DNA from: Acinetobacter sp. YWS30-1 | Lineage (GTDB): Bacteria; Pseudomonadota; Gammaproteobacteria; Pseudomonadales; Moraxellaceae | Direction of reading: 5' to 3' | DNA length: 64,000 bases | Assembly: GCF_033558715.1 (NCBI RefSeq) | Contig: NZ_CP114606.1 | Span: 1,798,001-1,862,000 of the forward strand | Shown here: piece after piece, positions 1-7,819 of the stretch | Layout: every line of letters begins with the position of its first letter | Position numbering within the stretch: position 1 is the stretch's first letter | The notes under the pieces: generated by a model | Database searches by the model: none | What the model was told of the DNA's origin: nothing | What the model saw: the letters and a program-made list of their open reading frames with translations, nothing else | Translations under genes and position numbers: made by a program

Positions 1-435
1 CGTCAAAACATGCTGGTCGGCTCGATGCTAGCAGGTCAAGCTTTTGCCAATGCACCAGTAGGTGCAGTGCATGCTTTGGCTTATCCATTAGGTGGACATT
101 TCCATATTTCGCATGGACATAGTAATGCACTGGTATTAACTGAGGTGATGAAATTTAATACGCCGGATGCCAAATCGCTCTATGCCGAACTGATGTGCTG
201 GTTAGATCCACAAAGCAAAGGCTGTCACGATGGCCTGACTGACCTGTTTATTGATCATTTTAATAACCATCTGGTGAAAAGTGGCTTAACCCTGAAACTC
301 AAACAGTTAGGAATTCCTGAACATATGCTGATGATTATGGCGGAAGATGCCATGAAACAGAGCCGCCTGTTACAGAACAATCCACGTGAACTTACTCTGG
401 AAGATGCTTACAACATCTATCAGGTGATCTATTAG
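1..435 (+). CDS. Iron-containing alcohol dehydrogenase, C-terminal part (5' end outside window)
   Basis: The reading frame is open from the first base, so the gene starts before the window; about 144 C-terminal codons are visible. The motif GGHFHISHGHSNALVL matches the metal-binding helix of group III iron-type alcohol dehydrogenases, where His residues coordinate Fe(II) (family knowledge). The following helical region is typical of the family's C-terminal domain. Substrate cannot be judged from this part. A thioesterase gene follows after about 55 bp on the same strand, so the two may be co-transcribed. Confidence 0.88.
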   Translation, partial: RQNMLVGSMLAGQAFANAPVGAVHALAYPLGGHFHISHGHSNALVLTEVMKFNTPDAKSLYAELMCWLDPQSKGCHDGLTDLFIDHFNNHLVKSGLTLKLKQLGIPEHMLMIMAEDAMKQSRLLQNNPRELTLEDAYNIYQVIY

Positions 436-489
436 ATTTAGGATTATTTTCGACACAGCAGATCTAGCCACTACAAGTTATTTAAAAAT

Positions 490-924
490 ATGAAAGCAGC
501 TCTTAAACAACGCGAACATTATTCATTTTTTCTGCCGATACAGACTCGTTGGGCAGACAATGATCTGTATGGCCATGTCAATAATGTCACTTATTATAGC
601 TATTTTGATACGGCCGCGAATGCCCTTTTGATTCAGGAAGCCGCATTTGATCCCAAATATTCTCCAATGATTGGACTGGTGGTCAGCTCGCAATGCCAGT
701 TCAATCAGGAGCTGTCTTATCCGGAAATTATTGAGGTAGGTGTCGCCATAGAAAAAATGGGGAATAGTTCTCTCAGCTATGATCTGGCAATCTTTAAAAT
801 GAATTCTGATACGGCAGCCGCTCAAGGCAGTTTTGTGCATGTGTTTGTCGATCGCCACACACGAAAAAGCACCCCGATTCCAGCTGAAATGCGGGATGCT
901 TTAGCGCGTTTTGTCTCAGCCTAA
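490..924 (+). CDS. Acyl-CoA thioesterase, 4-hydroxybenzoyl-CoA thioesterase (hot-dog) family
   Basis: 144 residues, the usual length of a single hot-dog domain. The N-terminal segment RWADNDLYGHVNNVTYYSYF contains the family signature D-x-x-G-H-V-N-N, in which the Asp is the catalytic residue of the 4HBT/YbgC group (family knowledge). It should hydrolyse an acyl-CoA in the cytoplasm; the acyl group is unknown. It lies just behind the iron-type alcohol dehydrogenase and converges on dnaX, whose stop is only 7 bp away, with no clear hairpin terminator between them. Confidence 0.9.
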   Translation: MKAALKQREHYSFFLPIQTRWADNDLYGHVNNVTYYSYFDTAANALLIQEAAFDPKYSPMIGLVVSSQCQFNQELSYPEIIEVGVAIEKMGNSSLSYDLAIFKMNSDTAAAQGSFVHVFVDRHTRKSTPIPAEMRDALARFVSA

Positions 925-931
925 AATTATT

Positions 932-3022
932 TTATTTCAGCTGAATATTGTGCAATTCACCATCAAACTGTTCCAGCAAGTCACGTATAGCCGGTTCAGC
1001 ATGCAGCAGCTCTTCTGCACGTTTAAAAGCGCGTACTTTACGTTCTTGCTGCATGGTATATGGCGTTAACTGCTCTACATCTTCAAACTTCACCTGGAAA
1101 ATGGTCTGCGGCCATTGTTCCCGCAAAGCTGCTTCCAGATGATGTTGTAGCTGCGACAAAAGCGGCTGATAACGCTCTGGAATATGGAAGACCGATGCTG
1201 CATTAATCTGGCCGGTCATGATGCCATACTGAGCCAGTTCCTGAACTGCCGGAGATAACTGGCTATTACGGAACCAGAATTCCCATTTTTCTACCGTCCA
1301 TTCACCCTGCATATCCTGTACCGGAATTTGCAGAATATCCTGCGGCATCAGATTACGGTCTGTAGAAAAATTCGTATTTGCGATCTGAGTTGATGCAACC
1401 TTAGTCTGATTAGAAATTTCTGACTGACTTTCATCTGCTTTATGAACCACTTGTTCTGATTCAGTAGCTGAAGCATCTAGACTAAACTCTGGTTCCTGTG
1501 CTACTGGTGCGGCAATATCTTTTTCAGGAATGAATTCTTCTAAAAGAAAATCATCACTGCTGGCTTCAGGGCTGGATGGAACAGGTTCTGCAGGAACATC
1601 GTCAAAACCAAACAGGCCATCTTCCAGGTTTGGATCAAATACAATTTGATCAGACTCAGATTGTTCTACCCTAGTTGATTCAGCTTGTATAACTTGAGGC
1701 TCAGAATTGGTTTCTGGCTCGTCTTCATCCAGAAAATCATTCGAAGATGGTTCAGACTGTGCAGTGACTGGATTATCATCCTGATCGTCTTCATAACCAG
1801 CATCTAATGAAAAATCTTCTACAGCAGCTTGAGCAACCGGAGCACTTTCCTGCTGCGTTATCTGATTTTGTTGTGGAGCTGAAGCAGCAGGTACAGCTTG
1901 TTGTATCTGAGCTGTATTAGTTGGAATTTCATTGGGCTGTAGCGGACGGAAGGCTAGCAAACGCAGCACCGTCATCTCAAAGCCTTGCTCCTGCGTAACC
2001 GCAAGCTGTAGGTCAGCCCGGCCTTTACAGGCAATCTGATAATACAGTTGCAAATCTTGTGCTGAAATCAAAGCCGATAACTGCATGATCTTTTGATTGA
2101 TCTCGGCACTGTATTTCAGGCTTAAATCTGGCAGGTATTGTAATAAAGCCAGTTCATGCAAGGTAGAAATCAACTGATCTAAAACCAGTGATACATCCAG
2201 CGCCTGCCGACGGAACTGCAATAACAATTCGCTGACACGTGCTTTCTGGTTTTGATGAATCGCCAGAATCAGATCATAAATAATTGTTCGGTCGATCAAG
2301 CCCAGCATGTCTTTGACATCCTGATGCTGGATCGCTCCCTGACCATAGGCAATCGCCTGATCGGTTAAGGATAAGGCATCACGAAGCGAGCCCTGAGCAG
2401 ATTCAGCAATCTGCCAGATCGCATCCTGATCAGCCTGAATGCTTTCTTTCGTCAGGATATTGCCCAGATGTTCGGTAATTTCATCAACAGCCAATGGACG
2501 CAAAGTGAATTGCAGACAGCGAGAAATAACTGTAATCGGCAACTTTTGTGGATCTGTGGTTGCGAACAGGAATTTGACATGCTCCGGTGGTTCTTCCAAT
2601 GTCTTTAATAGAGCATTGAAAGAATGCGTGGACAGCATATGTACTTCATCGATCAGATAAACCTTGAAACGACCCTGAGTTGGCGCATAAGGGACATTGT
2701 CCAGCAGCTCACGAGTATCTTCGACTTTGGTACGTGATGCCGCATCGATCTCGATCAGGTCAATAAAACGGCCTTCATTGACGGCGGTACAGGTCGGACA
2801 CACCTCACAAGGAGTTGATGTAATACCGGTTTCACAGTTCAAGCACTTCGCCAAAATACGTGCAATCGTGGTTTTACCAACACCACGCGTTCCCGTAAAC
2901 AAATAGGCATGGTGCAAACGGCCACGCTCCAGTGCGCTGGTTAAGGCACGTGAAACATGGTTTTGACCGACCAATTCGTTGAAATTGCGGGGACGGTATT
3001 TTCGCGCAAGTACTTGATACAT
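932..3022 (-). CDS. dnaX: DNA polymerase III subunit gamma/tau
   Basis: 696 residues. It is the ATPase of the clamp loader and tethers core polymerases through its C-terminal part. Visible motifs are Walker A GTRGVGKT (residues 44-51), the zinc-binding cysteines C63, C72, C75 and C78, Walker B DEVH (125-128) and sensor SRC (167-169). Residues about 370-560 form a long, acidic, Gln/Glu/Ser-rich linker of low complexity, and a conserved alpha-binding domain ends the protein. I saw no A6G slippery heptamer like the one E. coli uses to make gamma, so a separate short form is not supported here. The start ATG lies at the top of a 275-bp spacer. Confidence 0.97.
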   Translation of the reverse strand: MYQVLARKYRPRNFNELVGQNHVSRALTSALERGRLHHAYLFTGTRGVGKTTIARILAKCLNCETGITSTPCEVCPTCTAVNEGRFIDLIEIDAASRTKVEDTRELLDNVPYAPTQGRFKVYLIDEVHMLSTHSFNALLKTLEEPPEHVKFLFATTDPQKLPITVISRCLQFTLRPLAVDEITEHLGNILTKESIQADQDAIWQIAESAQGSLRDALSLTDQAIAYGQGAIQHQDVKDMLGLIDRTIIYDLILAIHQNQKARVSELLLQFRRQALDVSLVLDQLISTLHELALLQYLPDLSLKYSAEINQKIMQLSALISAQDLQLYYQIACKGRADLQLAVTQEQGFEMTVLRLLAFRPLQPNEIPTNTAQIQQAVPAASAPQQNQITQQESAPVAQAAVEDFSLDAGYEDDQDDNPVTAQSEPSSNDFLDEDEPETNSEPQVIQAESTRVEQSESDQIVFDPNLEDGLFGFDDVPAEPVPSSPEASSDDFLLEEFIPEKDIAAPVAQEPEFSLDASATESEQVVHKADESQSEISNQTKVASTQIANTNFSTDRNLMPQDILQIPVQDMQGEWTVEKWEFWFRNSQLSPAVQELAQYGIMTGQINAASVFHIPERYQPLLSQLQHHLEAALREQWPQTIFQVKFEDVEQLTPYTMQQERKVRAFKRAEELLHAEPAIRDLLEQFDGELHNIQLK

Positions 3023-3297
3023 GTATGCTCCTTTTTACAGGTCTAAGCATACTGTTTTTTTATAAAATAGTGAATGAATTAATCAGTTATGATCTGGAGA
3101 GATAGGCCTATCAATTTGATTTAAATCAACTATCTCGAAGCTGTTTGCTCCATTTTTATGCCTGAGTGAAATATCAGAATAGTTTTTGTATATTTGAAAG
3201 ATAAAATATCTATTGATCTTCCATCTATTTGAGTAGATGAATACAATCTTAAAAATAAAAATTTCTGATCGAAGGTAAAGAATTGAGTTTAATCTGC

Positions 3298-3741
3298 TTA
3301 AGCGAATCGCCCTAAAATAAAATCACTCTGCATCTGGTAACGTTTACCGCTTTTGTCTTCACGGATTTCCAGCACATGCTCTTCCAGATCAACATACAAT
3401 AAATTACGAGTTGATACATTCACCAGCTCAATTTTCTGATAAAAATCATCCTGAAAACGAATCGGACCACTAAAGGTTTCCACCCCATTATGACCACTCA
3501 GGCTTTCACGCTGCAAAGTATAAGTCTGATCTTCATACAGAGTTAGCATGACAGCCATACCTGGGCAATCATCACAACGCGACAAGCAGCCCATACAAGG
3601 AGTTGTACCCTGATACTCTCCCGCCCATGCTGGAATCTGCGCCTTGGCTTCAACAATAGTATTTTTAGCTGACTGGGTTTGATCCTGACAACCGAATAAA
3701 GCACCGGTTGCCACTAAGGGAATCAGTATTACTTTTTTCAT
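3298..3741 (-). CDS. NlpE-like copper/envelope-stress lipoprotein
   Basis: From the ATG at 3741 the protein begins MKKVILIPLVATGALFGCQD, a lipoprotein signal with the lipobox LFGC. An upstream in-frame start would add 11 residues before the signal and is less likely. The mature part has the NlpE N-terminal pattern: a short GTTPCMGC segment followed by further cysteines (CMGCLSRCDDCPG), then a beta-strand run around LTLYEDQTYTL. NlpE proteins sit in the outer membrane and report envelope or copper stress (family knowledge). About 147 residues means only the N-terminal NlpE domain is present. The single-gene setting gives no further clue. Confidence 0.75.
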   Translation of the reverse strand: MKKVILIPLVATGALFGCQDQTQSAKNTIVEAKAQIPAWAGEYQGTTPCMGCLSRCDDCPGMAVMLTLYEDQTYTLQRESLSGHNGVETFSGPIRFQDDFYQKIELVNVSTRNLLYVDLEEHVLEIREDKSGKRYQMQSDFILGRFA

Positions 3742-3824
3742 GATTTCATTTCGCAGCGCTGGAATTTGCCACAAAATAGCATATTTTAAATGACTGATTA
3801 AACTCCCAAATCAAGGATATTCAG

Positions 3825-5087
3825 TTAGCGCCAGCCTTTTCTTCCTGTCAATACCGCATCAGCACAGCGCAAAGTTTCCTGCGTCAGCCCCCAAAGACGG
3901 TAATCTCCAGTTAATGAACCTGTGGGGAAGTTATGGGTATAGGCAAAACTTAAACTGCGTTCCGGATCGCACCAGGCACCAGAACCGTTAAAGCCCATAT
4001 GACCGAAACCTGTAGAGGCTTTACCCAATGTCAAAATACGGTGATAACCCAGACGCCAGTGCATTGGCACAGGCATCACCCGATCACGACGGGTATATTG
4101 CACCTGGCTTAGTCGCTGGAATACTGGAGGTGAAATCAACTGCTGGCCTTGCCAAGCACCGTGATTGGCCAACATCGCATAGATTTTTGCCAGACTGTCT
4201 GCAGTAAAGACGCCATTAGCTGAAGGAATAATCGCCTGTAATCCCTCATCACTAAAGAAGCTAAAATTCTTCATGCCTTTAGGAATCATGCCATCCTGAA
4301 AATCTTGTGGACTCTGACCACTCCAGACCAGAGCACGCTCCATTAAACCGGGTTTGCGTGTAACTACTCTTTTGCCTTTAGAAGATTGAGATGCAGATTT
4401 TGCTTTAAAGATCGGTCGCGCAACTCGAGGCAGTTCATCCAGCGGCACACTAAAATAGGCACCATTTAATTGCAGAGGCTGAACTAAATATTCCTGCATT
4501 AATTGGCCTAATGATTTAACAGTTGCCTTTTCCAGTACTCCCCCCACCTGCCAGCCAAAAGTCAAAGGTTGATAAGCGGCATCAGTCGTGGTCTGAAAAC
4601 GTGGCTCAGCTGCCGCGATCCGCTCCAGCATGTGTGACCAGTCAGCCATTTCAGTGGCATCATCAATGATATTACGGATATCAAACAAACCACTTTGATG
4701 GCTCAGCATATGTGCCAAAGTAATCGACCGTTTACCTTTCTGTGCAAATTCAGGCCAGTATTCTGCAACTGATCTGTCATAGTCGAGATAACCCTTACTT
4801 ACCAGAATGTGTGCTAATGTCGCCAGTACACCTTTGCCAGTGGAATAGCATAGTGACATGGTATCGGGCTGCCAGTTTTCAGTGACAGACTTCTTCCCGG
4901 TATAGATATCGACAACTTTTTGTCCCTGAAAATATACAACAAGTGCCGCACCACCCTGATCAGTACGTGCATCCTGTAAGCGGCTAAACTGACGAGCAAG
5001 GTCGCGAAAACGCGCATCTACATCGCCCTGATAATTATGCTGATCAGCAAACAGATAATCTTTAATTGGCTGCATCATTCTATCCAT
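3825..5087 (-). CDS. Serine hydrolase, class C beta-lactamase/esterase EstB-like fold
   Basis: 420 residues with the class C beta-lactamase-family nucleophile motif S-T-G-K at residues 82-85 (SxxK), and a late GHMGFNGSG segment in the place of the KTG/HxG triad box. There is no signal peptide, which suggests a cytoplasmic esterase or carboxylesterase rather than a secreted beta-lactamase. A basic insert near KAKSASQSSKGKR sits mid-protein. Substrate is unknown. The gene lies on the same strand as the MaoC-type gene upstream, but a strong hairpin at 5111-5137 separates them, so they are probably separate transcripts. Confidence 0.85.
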   Translation of the reverse strand: MDRMMQPIKDYLFADQHNYQGDVDARFRDLARQFSRLQDARTDQGGAALVVYFQGQKVVDIYTGKKSVTENWQPDTMSLCYSTGKGVLATLAHILVSKGYLDYDRSVAEYWPEFAQKGKRSITLAHMLSHQSGLFDIRNIIDDATEMADWSHMLERIAAAEPRFQTTTDAAYQPLTFGWQVGGVLEKATVKSLGQLMQEYLVQPLQLNGAYFSVPLDELPRVARPIFKAKSASQSSKGKRVVTRKPGLMERALVWSGQSPQDFQDGMIPKGMKNFSFFSDEGLQAIIPSANGVFTADSLAKIYAMLANHGAWQGQQLISPPVFQRLSQVQYTRRDRVMPVPMHWRLGYHRILTLGKASTGFGHMGFNGSGAWCDPERSLSFAYTHNFPTGSLTGDYRLWGLTQETLRCADAVLTGRKGWR

Positions 5088-5110
5088 AGAATTTTGATCC
5101 CTTAAAATGA

Positions 5111-5137
5111 AAAAGCCTAAATCGAGTTTAGGCTTTT
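5111..5137 (-). terminator. Rho-independent terminator after the MaoC-type gene
   Basis: A perfect 11-bp stem, AAAAGCCTAAA with TTTAGGCTTTT, around the loop TCGAG. The A-run on the plus strand gives the U-run for a minus-strand transcript. It lies 10 bp after the stop of the dehydratase gene. Confidence 0.8.
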
Positions 5138-5146
5138 GATTCAGAT

Positions 5147-6001
5147 TTAAATCGCTTTTACATGGCCGGTCACATGCGGCTTCTGGTTTTTGCTGTTCCG
5201 GATCAGAAAGTCTGTATCATTCGCTGCTTGAGCAGTCAGGAACTCAACTTTAGAGGGTAAGTACATCGGCAGCTTAAACCAGACATCGGCTTCATACGCA
5301 TCCGGCAATGACAGATTAGCCAGCGCTTTGGCTTTGCTCCACATACCATGTGCAATCGCCTGTTTAAAACCAAAAGCCTTCGCTGTAACAGCATGAATAT
5401 GAATCAGATTAAAATCACCTGAAGTCATGGCATAACGGCGGCCGGTATTTTCTGAAATTTTCCATTCAGTATTTAGCTTATAGTCTGGCGCTTTACTTTC
5501 TGCCGGTTTAACAGCCGCTTTAACATCAGTCTTTTGACGTGAAAGATATGTAGTTAATGCCTCAACGACAACTTCATTGCCCACTTTGACTGTGGTAATA
5601 AAATCAAACTGAACGCCTTTGTCATGTGGCTGTAATTCACCAAATTTGCATGACAAGGTTAAAGTCTCATTTACACCGACTTTACGGTATTGCTTGACCT
5701 GATTACGGATATGTACCAGTCCTAAAATCGGGAACGGAAATGCTTCCGAGGTCATCATGTGCATTTGTAGACTTTGAGACAATACGGTCAAATAAATAGC
5801 TGGAATATAACCATTATTTTTAAAGCCACATACTTCATTATAGGCTTTTAAATGTTTCTGATCGACCTTGAATGAATCCACCACATATTCAACTTGCGGT
5901 AGAACTTTTTCAGCTTTCGGCTTTTTAAAAATCAAGCCTTGAATCACTTTTGGATAGGCTAAATAAGGTTTTGGAAGTTGACTAAAATGGCGCGTATTCA
6001 T
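5147..6001 (-). CDS. MaoC-like (R)-enoyl-CoA hydratase, HtdX type
   Basis: 284 residues, a double hot-dog protein. The C-terminal half has the hydratase-2 signature YAMTSGDFNLIHIHAVTAKA with the catalytic Asp and His at D196 and H201; the usual Pro after Asn is Leu here. It should hydrate trans-2-enoyl-CoA to (R)-3-hydroxyacyl-CoA. It lies downstream of a high-molecular-weight FabG on the same strand, with a thiolase divergent from that. The same arrangement is known in mycobacteria (htdX-fabG4, divergent fadA2), which suggests a shared acyl-CoA pathway. The 186-bp spacer to fabG holds a double-hairpin repeat. Confidence 0.87.
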   Translation of the reverse strand: MNTRHFSQLPKPYLAYPKVIQGLIFKKPKAEKVLPQVEYVVDSFKVDQKHLKAYNEVCGFKNNGYIPAIYLTVLSQSLQMHMMTSEAFPFPILGLVHIRNQVKQYRKVGVNETLTLSCKFGELQPHDKGVQFDFITTVKVGNEVVVEALTTYLSRQKTDVKAAVKPAESKAPDYKLNTEWKISENTGRRYAMTSGDFNLIHIHAVTAKAFGFKQAIAHGMWSKAKALANLSLPDAYEADVWFKLPMYLPSKVEFLTAQAANDTDFLIRNSKNQKPHVTGHVKAI

Positions 6002-6123
6002 ACTGAACCTTTGGAAATATTATCTTTATAAAGTGACCTCTCCTGAGCATACTTCAATCATTGTATGAAAGTGAAGCACTGGAGAGGTTTTGAGAATTCT
6101 TGGAATTTTCTCTTTAGAATTTT

Positions 6124-6177
6124 AATCCCCCTTTATAAAAGGGGGACTTCTCCTCTCTTTTATAAAGAGAGGTCGGG
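6124..6177. repeat. Double-hairpin intergenic repeat, copy 1
   Basis: Two adjacent perfect hairpins: CCCCCTTT/AAAGGGGG (6127-6134 with 6138-6145) and CCTCTCTTT/AAAGAGAGG (6152-6160 with 6164-6172), joined by ACTTCT and ending GTCGGG. The reverse complement of 36430-36487 has the same layout. The second stem differs between copies (CCTCTC here, CCTCCC there) with matching changes on the other arm, so pairing is kept. It sits between the ends of two minus-strand genes, where it could also act as a terminator for fabG. Confidence 0.85.
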
Positions 6178-6187
6178 AAAGATTCCA

Positions 6188-7579
6188 TTAAGCCCCTAAC
6201 AGGCTTTGACCACAGACACGAACCACGTTGCCATTTAAACCTGTTGAAGCCGTAGAAGCAAACATGGCAATTGTTTCTGCAACATCTACAGGTAGACCAC
6301 CTTGGCTCATTGAGTTCATACGGCGGCCTGCTTCACGGATTGCAAATGGAATCGCAGCCGTCATTTGTGTTTCGATAAAGCCCGGTGCAACAGCATTAAT
6401 GGTTATACCATTTTTTAAGGTTGGTGCTGTAAATTTCACCACACCAATCACACCCGCTTTAGACGCTGCATAGTTGGTTTGACCCAGGTTACCTGCAATA
6501 CCTGAAATTGAGGATACACAGATAATGCGACCATTAGCATTTAGACCATCGTTGGAGATTAAATAGTCATTTACACGTTCAATGGCAGACAGGTTGATGT
6601 TAATCACCAGATCCCATAGCTCAGGTTTCATATTGGCCAAAGTCTTGTCACGGGTAATACCGGCATTGTGCACAATAATGTCCAGACCGCCTTGCTCAGC
6701 TGCTGCTGCTTTGATTTTCTCACCTGCATCTGCAGCAGTAATATCGATGGCTAAAGTTGAACCGCCAATTTCGCCGGCTACACGGTCAAGGTCCGCTTGC
6801 TGCTGCGGAACATCCAGACAGATAACATGTGCGCCATCACGTGCCAATACATGAGCAATCGCTTCACCAATACCACGGCTCGCACCGGTCACTACAGCAG
6901 TTTTACCCGCTAATGGTTTAGTCCAGTCCACATCCACTTTTTCAGCAGGTGAAACACGGATCACCTGACCAGAAACATAGGCAGAACGTGGAGAAACTGC
7001 AAAACGTAAAGCAGACTCAAGGTTTGCTTCAGCACCGGCATCTACATAGATCAGGTTCGCTGCAATACCCTTTTTAAACTCTTTACCCACAGATTTTACA
7101 AAACCTTCCAGTGCGCGTTGAGCAATTGACTGACTGACTGATTTAGCAGTTTCAGGCGTAGTCCCCACAATCACGACACGGCCAGAACTTTGGATTTGAC
7201 GCGCAATCGGGTTGAAGAAATCATAAAGTGATTTTAACTGTTCTGAATTTTCGATTCCTGAAGCATCAAAAATGACAACTTTGAATTTTGATTCTTTATC
7301 GCCCGGATTAAACGCGCCCAGATTCAGTCCAGCCGATGCAGCAGCCTGTTGCAGTTCAGCATTGTTACCTGCATAACTATTGGCATGAATATTTGCCAGA
7401 ACCTGAGCAATAGCACCAGTCAAGGTACTTGCCGGTGCTGCTCCAAACAATACCGCACCTTTGACAACTGGTGTAGCAGACTCAAAACGGTCTAAAGAAG
7501 TTGGGGATGGCAGACCCAAATTTTTAATGACAAATTTACCAATAGGAGATTTTGCAAAAGTTTGGTACTGATCAGTCAT
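6188..7579 (-). CDS. High-molecular-weight 3-oxoacyl-(ACP/CoA) reductase, FabG4 type
   Basis: 463 residues, nearly twice ordinary FabG. The C-terminal half is a complete short-chain dehydrogenase: cofactor motif TGASRGIG (231-238), NAG at about 305-307, and the catalytic S357, Y370 and K374 in YAASK. The first ~220 residues form a degenerate flavodoxin-like domain that lacks a cofactor motif, as in mycobacterial FabG4. Members of that group reduce 3-oxoacyl-CoA with NADH (family knowledge). The gene is divergent from the thiolase at 7820 and upstream of the MaoC-type hydratase, so the three likely work on the same acyl chains. Confidence 0.93.
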   Translation of the reverse strand: MTDQYQTFAKSPIGKFVIKNLGLPSPTSLDRFESATPVVKGAVLFGAAPASTLTGAIAQVLANIHANSYAGNNAELQQAAASAGLNLGAFNPGDKESKFKVVIFDASGIENSEQLKSLYDFFNPIARQIQSSGRVVIVGTTPETAKSVSQSIAQRALEGFVKSVGKEFKKGIAANLIYVDAGAEANLESALRFAVSPRSAYVSGQVIRVSPAEKVDVDWTKPLAGKTAVVTGASRGIGEAIAHVLARDGAHVICLDVPQQQADLDRVAGEIGGSTLAIDITAADAGEKIKAAAAEQGGLDIIVHNAGITRDKTLANMKPELWDLVININLSAIERVNDYLISNDGLNANGRIICVSSISGIAGNLGQTNYAASKAGVIGVVKFTAPTLKNGITINAVAPGFIETQMTAAIPFAIREAGRRMNSMSQGGLPVDVAETIAMFASTASTGLNGNVVRVCGQSLLGA

Positions 7580-7819
7580 GTTTATTATCTCTCATACAAA
7601 TTAATTTTTGGTTGATCTAAAGTTATCCTTAAACTTCAGTATGATGCCAGACACTTATATTTCAATAGATCTACCAGTTTCCGCCCAATCATACTTGAGA
7701 TAACAGGCAGATGACTTGACCTAAGCGCAGTCTGTAATGTCATTGTAGTCAATACAGCCTATCTTCTTCTATGCTAATGTAACCGCCAAGAAGACGATCT
7801 ATTTGCCTGGTAAAGCCTT

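Noticed and set aside
2942..2957. parS-like sequence (CACGTGAAACA half-site)
   Set aside because: Only about 12 of 16 positions match the parS consensus, and it lies within conserved dnaX codons far from parAB.
932..3022. Programmed frameshift in dnaX
   Set aside because: No A6G-type slippery heptamer was seen near the end of the ATPase region.
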